From Mesorhizobium neociceri (lineage in GTDB: Bacteria; Pseudomonadota; Alphaproteobacteria; Rhizobiales; Rhizobiaceae), in the NCBI RefSeq assembly GCF_013520985.1, contig NZ_JACDTY010000001.1:310001-374000 (forward strand): a stretch of DNA of 64,000 bases, written 5' to 3'. Positions 33,362 to 44,000 of the stretch are shown piece after piece. The position numbers and the translations under genes are program-made. The notes below the pieces were generated by a model. That model was not told the DNA's origin and made no database searches. It saw only the letters and a list, made by a program, of their open reading frames with translations. Numbering within the stretch: the first letter of the stretch is position 1; every line of letters begins with the position of its first letter.

Positions 33362-36300
33362 TTATGGCGCCTTGATCTCCATCATGCCGGTGGCTGTGCG
33401 GGCCGAATACTGCGGCCGGTACATGTCCTCCACCGTGGCTGCCGGATGAGCATAGGTGCCCGGCGTCACCGCACGCACGACATAGGCCAGCATGATGTTG
33501 CGGTCGCCGTCGCCGTCGTTGGGGTTGAATGCGGCTACGAAACGGTCGTCGCGGAATTCGAGATGGGCAGCGTCGGTCTGCGCCAGCCAGGTGAAGTTCG
33601 ACAATTGGGCGCTGGAAACCAGGCCCGGATTGTCGATCTCGAAGCCGGCCGGCAACAGGTCGGTGATCAGCAGGCGCGACGGCCAGCGGTTCTGCTCGTA
33701 GATCTTGAGCACGACCACGTAGCGTTCGTTCTGCGTCGCCTCGGTGACGTTGGCTTCGGTGCCATCGAGCTTGTAGTAGGTGCGATCGATGTTGAAGCCG
33801 TCGCCGCCGGCGGGCAAGGGCTCGACCGGCGAGGCGACCGTGGTGACAACCGCCTGCAACGGCGTCGTGCCGGTGTTGGCGATGGTCAGCGGGCTGTCGG
33901 CGATATCGGTGCCGCTAAGCTGGGTGGAGTAACCACCGGCATGCGGCGCGCCGTTGACCGACAGCTTGATCGAGTCGTTGCCCGACTTCAGCGCACGAGC
34001 CGCCAGAAGCATCCAGGACTCGTCCTGCGTGCTGGTCCAGCGGGCATCGGCGCGTTCCCTTGCCACCAGCCTGATCAACTCCGGCACGATGGTCGGCACC
34101 GGCTTCGATTCGGCGGCGAGCGCCAGGATCGCGGCGCCGTCACGCAGCCGCGAGCCATAGTCGGACCGGTAGTAGTCGTAGTCGGTGGTCGATTTGGCCA
34201 GCTGCAGCGCCGTCTGGAAGGTCGCTTCCGAACGCTGTGCGTCGCCGTAGAGCGCCAGGCTCGCCGCCAACTGGGCAACGGCCATCGGGCTCGAGAAGGC
34301 TTCGAGCTTGGTGTCGGCGTAGTAGCGCAGATCGCCGACCGAGGCCTTCTTGTTGCGGGCCAGAACGTAGAGCGCGTAGGCGATTTCGCTGCCGCGGTCC
34401 TGGACGTCCTGGTCGTAGCCGACCGAGTTCTGCAGGTTGCTCAGCGCCTGGCTCATCGCCAGCGCCGGGACGTCGTAGTTCTGCTCGCGTGCCCGGGTCA
34501 GGAAGTCGGTGACATAGGAATCGAGCCACAGATCGCCGGAGCCCGGACCCCAAAGGCCGAAGCTGCCGGCCGAAGCCTGGTAACTCAGCACCTTGTAGAT
34601 AGCGGCCTGGACGCGGCCGTGCAGATCGGGGTCGCTTGCCATGCCGATGGAGGACGCCAGATCGTTGACGTAGAGCAGCGGCATGGCGCGGCTGGTGGTC
34701 TGCTCGGCGCAACCATAGGGGTAGCGGTCGAGCGTCATCAGCAGCGACGGCACGTCGAAGGCGGCTGCCTGCGAAACGCCGACGCTGACCGAGGCGCCGT
34801 CGAGCAGGCTTGCCGCGAGCAGCTCCTTGTCGACGCGCAGCGATCCGCCATTGCCCTTGAGGTCGACGACCAGGCGGGTGGTGATCGGCAATTGCGCCGG
34901 ACGAACCGGCACGTAGAGCGTCTGTTCCACGGAAGTGCCACCGCCATGGGCGAGTTTGATGGTGATCGAGGCATTGCCCGCCGTCTGTGCAACAAGCGGC
35001 ACGGTCAGCGTCTGCCGCTTGCCCTTGGCCAGCGTCAGCTTTTCAGGCAGCGGCTTGTCGCCGGTCGAGAGGTCGCCCGTGGTGTCGATCGACAGGGCAT
35101 AGTCGCCCTCCGGACCGTCCGTATCGGCGACGTCGAGCCGCATGATGGCGGCATCGCCCGGCGCCAGGAAGCGCGGCAGGCCGGCGGTGATCACCACCGG
35201 ATCGCGGACAATGACGTCGGTCGTGGCATGGCCGACGGCATCCTTGGTCCAGGCGACAGCCATGACGCGCACGGTGCCGTTGAACTGCGGGATGTCGAAG
35301 TCGATCCGCGCCTTGCCGTCGGCGTCGAGCTGGACCGGGCCGGAGAAGAAGGCGACTAGCTTTTCGGTCGGTGGACTGCCTTGCGGTTGCATCGAGGCGC
35401 CGTCGCCGCCGGTCCTGAGCTTGCCGGTGGTGCCGAGCGAGCCGTCGATCAGGCGGCCGTAGATGTCACGGACTTCAAGACCCAGCATGCGCTGGCCGAA
35501 ATACCAGTCCTCCGGATCCGGCGCCTTGTAGTTGGTGAGGTTCAGGATGCCGACATCGACGGCTGCGACCGTGACATAGGCGTTGCTGCCGGGTGCAATG
35601 CCGGCCACCGAGACGGGGACCGACAGCTGCTGGCGCGGCATGGTCTTGTCCGGCGGTGTCAGGGTGACGGCGAGCTTTTTCGAGCCCGGATCGACCTTCA
35701 GCCATTTCACGCCGATAGCGCGGGCCGGCATGCGGGTTTCCTGCGCATCGCCCGGCCGGAACAGGGTCGCGGTGATGTAGGCGCCGGCGCCCCAGTCGTC
35801 GCCGACCGGGATGTCGACGGTGCTGCCGCCGGCCGGCACGGTTGCCGTGACGGTCTTCAGAAGCTTGTCGGCGCCGATGGTGACCAGCAGTTCGCCGGCA
35901 AAATGCGGCGATACTTTCAGCTTGGCCACTTCGCCGGCGGCGTAGCTGTCCTTGTCGAGGGCGATTTCGAGCCCATCAGGCGTTTCGGTGGAGGTCGAGG
36001 AGACATACCAGCCGGCGTCGAACTCATAGCTGGTCGCCGGCCCCTCGGGATCGGCTGTTTCGATCTCGAGCCGGTACTGGCCCCAGTCGACCGGCATCGT
36101 CACGGTCGCCTCGGCATCGGCGCTGAGGTCGACCTGGCCGTTGGCGATCGACTTGGTGAAGGTAACTGGTTCGTAGTTCCAGGAGTTGTTGTTGCGGTAC
36201 CACTGGTAATTGCGTTCGACCTTGACCAGCGACCACTGCGCGCCTTTCAGCGTTTCGCGCTTGCCCTCAGGATCGACCGCGATCAGGCTGAATTTGGCGG

Positions 36301-38845
36301 TGCCGCCCTGCGGCACCTCGTTGTCGGCGAAGTCCGGACGAATGCCGATCATGTGGCCTTGCGGGCGGATGCCGATGTTGAGCGAGCGTTCGATGGCGCG
36401 GCCGCCGGTTTCGCGCATGCGCACCGTGACCTTGGCGTCGACCAGCTTGGTGGTCGATGGCAACTGGTCGACCGTGACCGGGAAGGTCGCCTTGCCGTCA
36501 TCGCCGACCACGGGAAGACCGGTGAACGGGGTGACCGAAGGTTCGGCCGACTGCTCGTCGGCGAGGCCGAACGAATAGCCGGTGAAACGGTCCCAGTCGC
36601 GCGCCGTCGACAGCGTCAGTTCGCCTTCGAGCGCGAGGCCGGCTGCCGGCGCGCCATAGAGGAAGCGGCCATCAATGTCGATGTTGGCGGTCTCGCCCTG
36701 TGCGATCTCGTGCTTGTCGGACTTCATGTCGAATTCGATGCGATCCGGTACGAAATCTTCGACCAGGAACATCTGGCTGGAGACGGCGGCCTGCTTGGGA
36801 TCGGTGTAGATCGACACCGTCCAGGTGCCGCGCATGGCGTTGGCTTCGAGCGGCAGGTCGACGGCATAGCCGCCGGCCGAGACGCCGTCGGCAACGATGC
36901 GGCGGTTCTCGACGCCGTCGGGACGGGTGAAGATGAAGGTCAGCGGCAGATTCTCGACCGCCTTGGAGGCGCCGTCGCGGGCAAGGGCTGCGACGTGAAC
37001 GTCCTCGCCGGCGCGGTAGATGCCGCGTTCGGTCCAGGCATAGACATCGAGCGCACCAGGTGCGGCACGTCCGGAGACGCCGCGATCGGAAAGATCGAAG
37101 CCGGCGCGGCCCATATCGAGGAAGACGAAGTCGTTGTCGCCCTGCTTGGCCATCAGCACGGCCGGCACCATGCCGCCGTCGCCGCGGGTCAGGCCGGGGT
37201 TGAAGACGGCATGGCCTTCGGCGTCCGACGTCGCGGTGCCGAGGATCTCATTGTTCCTGGCCAGCAGCGTCAGTTCGGCGCCGGCGATCGGCTTGGCGGT
37301 GCCGAGCGAGCGGGTGAACACGTTCAGCCCGTCCTGGCCGGTATAGGTCGAGAGACCGATGTCGGAGACGACAAACCACTGCGTGGCAAGCGAATTGTAA
37401 TCGTCCTCGCCGTTCGTGGTGACCGGCTGCGCGGTCAGCACGTAGACGCCGGGCTTGCGCTGCGGCAAGGCCTCGTCGACCGGGAACGACGTCGTGACGT
37501 CCTTGTTGAGGTCGTTGGCGATGTCGAGTTGGCCGTCCCAGACCGGCTCGCCCATCTGGTCGGAAATGCTCGAGATGTCGTAGCCGTCGAGCTGCTTGAG
37601 GAACTGGTAGCCGGACAGAAGCTGCGCCAGCGAACGATCGCCGATGCGGTAGAGCTTCATCTGCGCGGCAGTCATGTTGACGGTGACCACCGGGATGCCG
37701 CGGCGGGCGCCGGCTGGCAGCACGAAGCTGTCGCCGGTGAAGCGGGCGGACTGGGCGCGGTCCTGGACATAGATCGACAGCACAACCGGGGCGGCGGTGA
37801 CTTCGCCGATGGCCGCCGGCAGGCCGGCGCGGAAGGTCACTTCGTAGTGCTGGCCATGTTCGAGGCCTTCGACGCAGATCTGCTTGTCCTTGGCTTCGAC
37901 GCCCTTGGGCGGCTGGTTGTCCACGGTGACGAACTGCGCGTAGTCGACGCCGGTCTTGACCAATTCCTCGGAGAATTGCGCGCAAATGCGCGGTGCGCTG
38001 GTGTCGGCGTCGACCGAATGATCGATGACGCGGAAGCCCTTGCGGGCCTTGAGGTCCTCATATTCGGCCTTGACCGCCGGCGAACTGACCAGCGCGAGGC
38101 TCGCTTCATAGGCCTGCAGGGCCGGACGGTAGAGATCGCGGCGGTCGAGGCCGTTGCCGAGCAGCGCCAGCACCTCGGCGCGGGTCTTGGTGGTGCGCAG
38201 CAATTTGTAGGCGTTGATGGCGGCGGAGGTGCCCTTGACCGGCAGATTGTAGGATTCGGAGCTGCCGTTAGCCGGCTGTATGGCGAGTGTTTCACGCGCC
38301 AGACCGAGCCAGAGCTGGCCGTCGTCGGGCAGGACCGAAACCGCGGCCTCGTATTTCTGCATGGCCTGGCCATGGTCGCCAGTCAGCGCCGCCTGTTCAG
38401 CCGCTGCCCGCAGCGCTTCCAGCCCGTCCGTCGGCTTGTCATAGGCCGGATCGGTCAGCTTGTTGCGGTATTGCTGGGCCTGGTCAGCCATCCAGTTGGG
38501 GAAGAAAGCGAGTTCCGGCGGGGCGCCGATATCGGGGTCGCCATCGACATTGACGACCTTGCCGGCAACGGCGCCGTTGAATGTTTTCAACTGGTTATAG
38601 TCGGATTTGAGGAAGCACCATTTGGCCTTGGTGTTGTAGGTGAAGGCGCGGCAGGCGGGGTCGCCGAGGCATGTCGTCTTGCACTGATCGAGGCTGACGT
38701 TCTGGTCGGATCTGAGATCGAAACCGAAATAGTCGGAGTTGTTTGAGGTCACCACCCGGCGCGCTTCGGCCGCTTGCGCGACAGCTCCCCAGGCGAAAAA
38801 CAGAAGGATCAGGATAGACAGACCACGAGCCGCGCGCATTGCCAT
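33362..38845 (-). CDS. Alpha-2-macroglobulin family protein (YfhM-like) with N-terminal PAN/apple-like domain
   Basis: 1827 residues. A signal peptide (LSILILLFFAWGAVAQA) without a lipobox cysteine suggests a soluble periplasmic protein, unlike the E. coli lipoprotein. A cysteine-rich PAN/apple-like module follows (SLDQCKTTCLGDPACRAFTY, then KWCFLKSDYN, about residues 50-85). The macroglobulin repeats, bait region and complement-like domains come next, with the intact thioester motif YGCAEQ (Cys1379, Gln1382). Such proteins trap proteases that breach the outer membrane, and PBP1C repairs the wall. It lies upstream of pbpC on the same strand with an inverted repeat pair between them, and is divergent from tamA. 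Confidence 0.93.
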   Translation of the reverse strand: MAMRAARGLSILILLFFAWGAVAQAAEARRVVTSNNSDYFGFDLRSDQNVSLDQCKTTCLGDPACRAFTYNTKAKWCFLKSDYNQLKTFNGAVAGKVVNVDGDPDIGAPPELAFFPNWMADQAQQYRNKLTDPAYDKPTDGLEALRAAAEQAALTGDHGQAMQKYEAAVSVLPDDGQLWLGLARETLAIQPANGSSESYNLPVKGTSAAINAYKLLRTTKTRAEVLALLGNGLDRRDLYRPALQAYEASLALVSSPAVKAEYEDLKARKGFRVIDHSVDADTSAPRICAQFSEELVKTGVDYAQFVTVDNQPPKGVEAKDKQICVEGLEHGQHYEVTFRAGLPAAIGEVTAAPVVLSIYVQDRAQSARFTGDSFVLPAGARRGIPVVTVNMTAAQMKLYRIGDRSLAQLLSGYQFLKQLDGYDISSISDQMGEPVWDGQLDIANDLNKDVTTSFPVDEALPQRKPGVYVLTAQPVTTNGEDDYNSLATQWFVVSDIGLSTYTGQDGLNVFTRSLGTAKPIAGAELTLLARNNEILGTATSDAEGHAVFNPGLTRGDGGMVPAVLMAKQGDNDFVFLDMGRAGFDLSDRGVSGRAAPGALDVYAWTERGIYRAGEDVHVAALARDGASKAVENLPLTFIFTRPDGVENRRIVADGVSAGGYAVDLPLEANAMRGTWTVSIYTDPKQAAVSSQMFLVEDFVPDRIEFDMKSDKHEIAQGETANIDIDGRFLYGAPAAGLALEGELTLSTARDWDRFTGYSFGLADEQSAEPSVTPFTGLPVVGDDGKATFPVTVDQLPSTTKLVDAKVTVRMRETGGRAIERSLNIGIRPQGHMIGIRPDFADNEVPQGGTAKFSLIAVDPEGKRETLKGAQWSLVKVERNYQWYRNNNSWNYEPVTFTKSIANGQVDLSADAEATVTMPVDWGQYRLEIETADPEGPATSYEFDAGWYVSSTSTETPDGLEIALDKDSYAAGEVAKLKVSPHFAGELLVTIGADKLLKTVTATVPAGGSTVDIPVGDDWGAGAYITATLFRPGDAQETRMPARAIGVKWLKVDPGSKKLAVTLTPPDKTMPRQQLSVPVSVAGIAPGSNAYVTVAAVDVGILNLTNYKAPDPEDWYFGQRMLGLEVRDIYGRLIDGSLGTTGKLRTGGDGASMQPQGSPPTEKLVAFFSGPVQLDADGKARIDFDIPQFNGTVRVMAVAWTKDAVGHATTDVIVRDPVVITAGLPRFLAPGDAAIMRLDVADTDGPEGDYALSIDTTGDLSTGDKPLPEKLTLAKGKRQTLTVPLVAQTAGNASITIKLAHGGGTSVEQTLYVPVRPAQLPITTRLVVDLKGNGGSLRVDKELLAASLLDGASVSVGVSQAAAFDVPSLLMTLDRYPYGCAEQTTSRAMPLLYVNDLASSIGMASDPDLHGRVQAAIYKVLSYQASAGSFGLWGPGSGDLWLDSYVTDFLTRAREQNYDVPALAMSQALSNLQNSVGYDQDVQDRGSEIAYALYVLARNKKASVGDLRYYADTKLEAFSSPMAVAQLAASLALYGDAQRSEATFQTALQLAKSTTDYDYYRSDYGSRLRDGAAILALAAESKPVPTIVPELIRLVARERADARWTSTQDESWMLLAARALKSGNDSIKLSVNGAPHAGGYSTQLSGTDIADSPLTIANTGTTPLQAVVTTVASPVEPLPAGGDGFNIDRTYYKLDGTEANVTEATQNERYVVVLKIYEQNRWPSRLLITDLLPAGFEIDNPGLVSSAQLSNFTWLAQTDAAHLEFRDDRFVAAFNPNDGDGDRNIMLAYVVRAVTPGTYAHPAATVEDMYRPQYSARTATGMMEIKAP

Positions 38846-39144
38846 AACACCCTCCAGACACTGCTGACGTCCAAGGCTTGTTCAAGCTTCAGTCAAGCTT
38901 GTCAACACGAGGACGGGCCGGTTTCCGCCTGCCAACGGTTCCCAAACCGGCAAATGGCCGGTATGCCGATAGTTCATCCACAGGGAAGGGATCACGCTTT
39001 CTTGCGGCAACGCAAAAGGTGTGAATTCCAAGCCCTGCCTATTTCAGACAATTGGATTGTGGCCCCTTTACGAGCACTTCAGAACTTCATTCCAATTTTA
39101 GTTTTGTAATCTAGGTTGTCTTAATGCCGGCGTATGAAGGGCAG

Positions 39145-41052
39145 ATGTCGAAGGGAACCGCGCCACGGCGTGCGCTTTCGCGCGCGCTGCTTCTGGCGTT
39201 GGCGTGCTCGACCGTGCTCGCCGCCGAATCGGCATCGGCGGCCGCCTTCGAGATTTTCGGCATCAAATTGTGGGGCTCGTCGAATGACGAGGACGCCGAT
39301 ATCGTCGACCCGCTGCGCTATGCCGTGACAATCGAGGCGCCCGATGCCGACAAGGATTTGCTCAAAAAGCTCGAAAACGCCTCGTCGCTGAAAGCCGACG
39401 AGGATCGCCCGGTTTCCGGTTCGCTCGGCCTTTTGGCCAAGGCGCGCAGCGACCGCGAACAGCTGGTCGCCGCCCTTTATGCGGATGCCCGCTATGAAGG
39501 GGTCGTCACCATCACCATCCAGGGCAAGGCGCTCGACGATTTGCCGCCCGACGCCGAATTTTCCGGTCCGCAGCCGATCCCGGTGGTGATCAGCATCGCC
39601 AGCGGCCCCAAATTCACGCTCGGCAACATCAGGCTGGAGGGCGATGCGGCCGGACTGGCGAGCGCCGATTTCGGCCTGATTGCCGGCGGCGATGCCGGCT
39701 CGGGCGCGGTGCTCAAGGCCGAGGCGCTGATCGTGCGGGCGCTGAAGCAGGAGGGCCGGCCGCTGGCACGGATCACCGACCGGCAGGTCGTTGCCGAGCA
39801 CAACACCTCGACACTCGACGTGACGCTGACGGTGGCCGCAGGTCCGGTAGCCGGCTATGGCGACACCACCGTCGAGGGCACCGAAAAGGTCGATCGCGAG
39901 TTCACCGAATACATGACCGGGCTGAAACGCGGCCGGCAATATTCACCTGACGAGATCGACGATGCCCGCGACCGGCTGCTCGGGCTCGAAGTGTTCAACA
40001 GCGTCACGCTGAAGGAAGCCGACAGTCTCGACGCCGACGGCAACATCCCGATCGGCGTCCAGGTCAGCGAGCGCAAGCCCCGCTATTTCGGCGTCGGCGG
40101 TACCTTCTCCAACACCGAAGGGCTCGGTCTCGAAGGCTATTGGGGCCACCGCAATCTGTTCGGCCGGGCCGAAAAAGTGCGCATCGACGGCAAGATCAGC
40201 GGCATCGGCAGCAATGATCTCAGCGAACTCAACTACAATGCCGGCATCATGTTCGAGAAGCCGGGCGTGGTCGGGCCGGCCTCGAAATTCATTGCCAGCG
40301 TCAAGACCGTGCTCGAACATCCCGACGCCTACGACCATTTCTCGGTCAAGGGCAGCACCGGCCTGTCCTATGAGATCGACAAGAAGCAGACGGTTTCGGC
40401 TGAAATCGCGCTCGACTATTCCAGGATCACCGACGCTTTCGGCAAGCACAAATACCTGATCGCCAGCATCCCGCTGCAATATGTCTATGATAACAGGGAC
40501 AACCGCCTCAACCCGACCAGCGGCTTCAGGGTGTTGGCCTATGCCGAGCCGAGCTACGACATTATGAGCGGTGCTGCCTTCCTCAAGCTGAAGGGCGAGG
40601 GATCGGCCTATCAGTCGCTCGACACGGCCTCGAAATTCGTGCTGGCCGAACGTGTCGCCCTGGGTTCGATCGTCGGCACCAGCCTCGAGCACGTTCCGGC
40701 CGACCGGCGCTTCTATTCCGGCGGCGGCGGTTCGGTGCGCGGCTACGCCTATCAAGGCATCGGTCCCAAGGACATCGACAATCAGCCGATCGGTGGGTTG
40801 TCCTTCTTCGAGACATCGGTCGAGATGCGCATAGCGCTGACCGACACGATCGGCATCGTGCCATTCGTCGATGCCGGCACCGTGTCGACCAAATCGACGC
40901 CCGACTTTTCCGACGTCAAGGTCGGCGCCGGCGTCGGGCTGCGCTACATCACGCCGTTTGGGCCGCTGCGCATCGACGCCGCCCTGCCGCTCAATCGCGA
41001 CCGTGGCGACCCGCGTTTCGGCATCTATGCCGGCATCGGACAGGCGTTCTGA
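39145..41052 (+). CDS. tamA: Autotransporter/outer-membrane assembly protein TamA (Omp85 family)
   Basis: 635 residues. The signal peptide ALSRALLLALACSTVLAAESASA is followed by POTRA-type domains (VTIEAPDADKDLLKKLENAS; FTLGNIRLEGDA; GYGDTTVEGTEKVDREF) and a C-terminal Omp85 barrel with GGGGSVRGYAYQGIGP and the final strand ending in IGQAF. TamA sits in the outer membrane and works with TamB. The ATG at 39145 has GAAGGG four bases upstream; an in-frame ATG at 39124 would add seven residues. The 278-base divergent region 38846-39123 carries TCAAGCTT direct repeats (38882-38900) but no gene. tamB follows after two bases. Confidence 0.93.
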   Translation: MSKGTAPRRALSRALLLALACSTVLAAESASAAAFEIFGIKLWGSSNDEDADIVDPLRYAVTIEAPDADKDLLKKLENASSLKADEDRPVSGSLGLLAKARSDREQLVAALYADARYEGVVTITIQGKALDDLPPDAEFSGPQPIPVVISIASGPKFTLGNIRLEGDAAGLASADFGLIAGGDAGSGAVLKAEALIVRALKQEGRPLARITDRQVVAEHNTSTLDVTLTVAAGPVAGYGDTTVEGTEKVDREFTEYMTGLKRGRQYSPDEIDDARDRLLGLEVFNSVTLKEADSLDADGNIPIGVQVSERKPRYFGVGGTFSNTEGLGLEGYWGHRNLFGRAEKVRIDGKISGIGSNDLSELNYNAGIMFEKPGVVGPASKFIASVKTVLEHPDAYDHFSVKGSTGLSYEIDKKQTVSAEIALDYSRITDAFGKHKYLIASIPLQYVYDNRDNRLNPTSGFRVLAYAEPSYDIMSGAAFLKLKGEGSAYQSLDTASKFVLAERVALGSIVGTSLEHVPADRRFYSGGGGSVRGYAYQGIGPKDIDNQPIGGLSFFETSVEMRIALTDTIGIVPFVDAGTVSTKSTPDFSDVKVGAGVGLRYITPFGPLRIDAALPLNRDRGDPRFGIYAGIGQAF

Positions 41053-41054
41053 CG

Positions 41055-44000
41055 ATGAAGATGTTCAAACGCATCCTCCGCCTCTTTTTCTACACGCTGC
41101 TGATCGTGGTGGCGGCGGCCGTTGGCGCGCTCGTCGTGCTGACCAAGACCGAGCGCGGTCGCGAAAACCTCGCCGGCATCATCTCGTCCATGGCCTCATC
41201 AGCCGACAGCAAAGTCACGGTCAGCGGCATTGACGGCATCTGGTCGGGTGCGCTGACAGTGGACCATGTCGTGCTGGAAGACCGCAACGGCGCCTGGCTG
41301 GTGGCGCGCAAGGTGGCCGTCGACTGGTCGCCGCTGGCGCTGCTGTCGAAGAATTTCAGCGCCGACCGTATCGCAGCCGAGCGCATCGAACTGGCGCGGC
41401 TGCCGGTGGCGGGCACCGAGCCGAGCAAAAGCGGGTCGACAGGCCTGCCGGTTTCGCTCGACATCAAAGCAATCGATCTGCCGCAGATCGCGCTGGGTCA
41501 GCAGCTTGCCGGCAGCGGCATTGCCGAACTCGCCGCCAAGGGATCGGCCAAGGTCGATGCATCGCCGCTGGCAATTGAGACGGTGCTCAACGTCACCCGT
41601 CATGACGGCAAGCAGGGCAATGTCGACGCCAACATCCATTTCGCGCCCGCCGACAACAAGCTCGATGTCGATCTCAAGGCGTCCGAACCGGCGGATGGTA
41701 TCATCGCCAACCTGCTCAAGCTGCCGGGCGCGCCGCCGGTCAACATCGTTGTTTCCGGCACCGGGCCGCTGGCCAACTGGAGCGGCGTCGGCACCTTCAT
41801 GGTCGACGGTCAGATCGTCACCCAACTCACCGGCCGTCATCAGCAGACTGACAAGGGCAACCGGATAGAGGCCATGGGCGACGGTTCGTTCGAAGGCTTT
41901 CTGCCGGAACGGTTCAGATCGCTGTTCGCCGGCAAGACCAGTTTCGACTTCGCCGGAACCGCGACCACGGCCGGCGGCGTCGACATCGAGCGCGCCGCAA
42001 TCGAGAGCGACGCCGTGCACGGCACCGCCGCCGGAATGGTCGACCCGAAAGGCGCCAGCGACCTGTCGGTGGAACTGGCGGCCAAAGCCGAGCCCGTGGT
42101 GATCAATGTCGGCAACGCCGCGCAGCCGATCATGGTGGCCATCAACAATGTCACCGCCCGCGCGTTTGGTGATGGCAAGGCGCCGATGATCGATGCCGGC
42201 GCTTCGCTGGTCTCGGTGGTGGCGGGCGGCTCCCAGGTGAACAATCTGGATGCGCGGATCCATTCCGACGGCTTCGACATCGAGAACCGCAGTGGCCCGG
42301 TCAGCGTGTCGCTGGTGGCGGCCGGACTGAAGACCGACGTGGCGACGTTGGCGCCGCTGATCACCGGCAAGCTGACGGCCTCTCTTGCCGGTACGGTCAG
42401 CAAGGATGAGATATCGCTCGACGAAGGCACGCTGCGCAGCGATGCGCTTAATGCCGGGCTGACGGCCAAGGTGACGCTGGCCGACCTCGCCATGACGATG
42501 AAGATGAACGCCGATGCGGTGTCGACGGCGCTGCCGCCGCAGATCAGCTCGCTACTTGGCGAACGAGTCAGATTCTCGGCGACCGCCACCCGCGATCCGC
42601 AAGGCTCCTTTGCCGCCAATTCGATCGAACTCACCTCCGGCTCGCTCAGCGCCAGTGGCACCGCCAGCGCGCAGGGCAGCGACATCCAGGCCGACATCAA
42701 GGGCAAGCTCGGCGACGTCTCGGTGCTGTCGCCGCTGGTTGGCGTGCCGGTCGCCGGCGGCGTCGATTTCGCGCTGACGGCAAGCGGCGCGCGCAACGCG
42801 CCGGATTTTTCGGTTTCGGCCGAGAGCGCCAGCCTGACGGCGTCGGGGCGTACGGTCAAAGACATCAAGCTGACCGCATCGGGCAAGGCCGACATTGTGA
42901 GCCCTGCCGCCAATGTCTCGCTGACCGGCTCGGTCGACGACCAAGCGCTCGCCATCAAGGCGGCGCTGGTGACCAGCGACGGCAAGCGCTCCATCAACGG
43001 GCTCAGCGTTGCGCTCGGCGACAACAAGGTGTCGGGCGATCTTGCGTTGGACGATCATTTCCTGCCGCTGGGCACGCTGACGATCTCCGCACCCGATATT
43101 GCGCCGCTGGCGTCGCTGGCCGGACAGACGGCGGCCGGCGATATCGGCGGCACCGTCGTCTTCGCCAAGGACGGCGAAGCGCCCACCGTCACCGTCAACG
43201 CAGCCAGCGTGTCGATTGCGCGCGGCGATGTGGCGGCCAAGGCAATCACCGTCAGCGCGCTGATCGCCAATTATCTCAACAGCCCGGCGATCTCCGGTAC
43301 GATCAAGGCCGACAGCGTGACCTCGGGGACGACGGTGGTCAGCGGCATCGGCGTCGACCTCAAGCGTGACGGCGACTGGACCAATTTTACCGGCGGCGCG
43401 ACCATATCAGGAATCCCGGCGACGGCCGCGGGGCGGGCGAAGATCGCCGGCGGCACGACCAGCGTCGAGATCGCGTCCGGCGAAGCGACGGTGCGCGGCA
43501 TCAAGGCGGCGATCACCGAACCGTCGAGCCTGACGATCGCCGATGGCGTCACCACCATTCAAAGGCTGGTGGTCGATCTCGGCGGCGGCTCGGTGACGCT
43601 CTCCGGCACGGCAGGCCAGACGCTCGATCTGGCGGCAAATTTCTCCGCCTTGCCGGCGGCGCTTGCCAATGATTTTTCGCCCGGCCTCGATGCCGCGGGC
43701 ACGCTCGACGGCACGGCGCAAATCACCGGACCATCGGCAAATCCCGACGTCCGCTTCAATGCAAAACTGGCTGGCGCCGAGACCAGCCAGACCCGCCAGG
43801 CCGGGCTCGGGCCGCTCGACCTCGATGCGGCCGGCAGTTATTCCGTGGCCGGCGGCGTGGTTCTCGACCAGGCGACGCTTTCCGGCGAAAAAATCTCCGG
43901 CAAGGCGGCCGGCACGATCAACCCGAACGGCGCCAGCGATTTCGCGCTCGACCTGACATCGTCCGGCCCAAGCTTGCCGTTGACGCTCGGCAGCACTGAG

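Noticed and set aside
33248..35359. 703-codon open frame on the plus strand opposite the alpha-2-macroglobulin gene
   Set aside because: It is antisense to a gene with clear domains and a thioester motif; composition (GDRG/RQA-rich) is that of a reverse-frame shadow in high-GC DNA.
35381..38746. 1121-codon open frame on the plus strand opposite the alpha-2-macroglobulin gene
   Set aside because: Same reason: shadow frame, no recognisable domain, and a start without ribosome-binding site.
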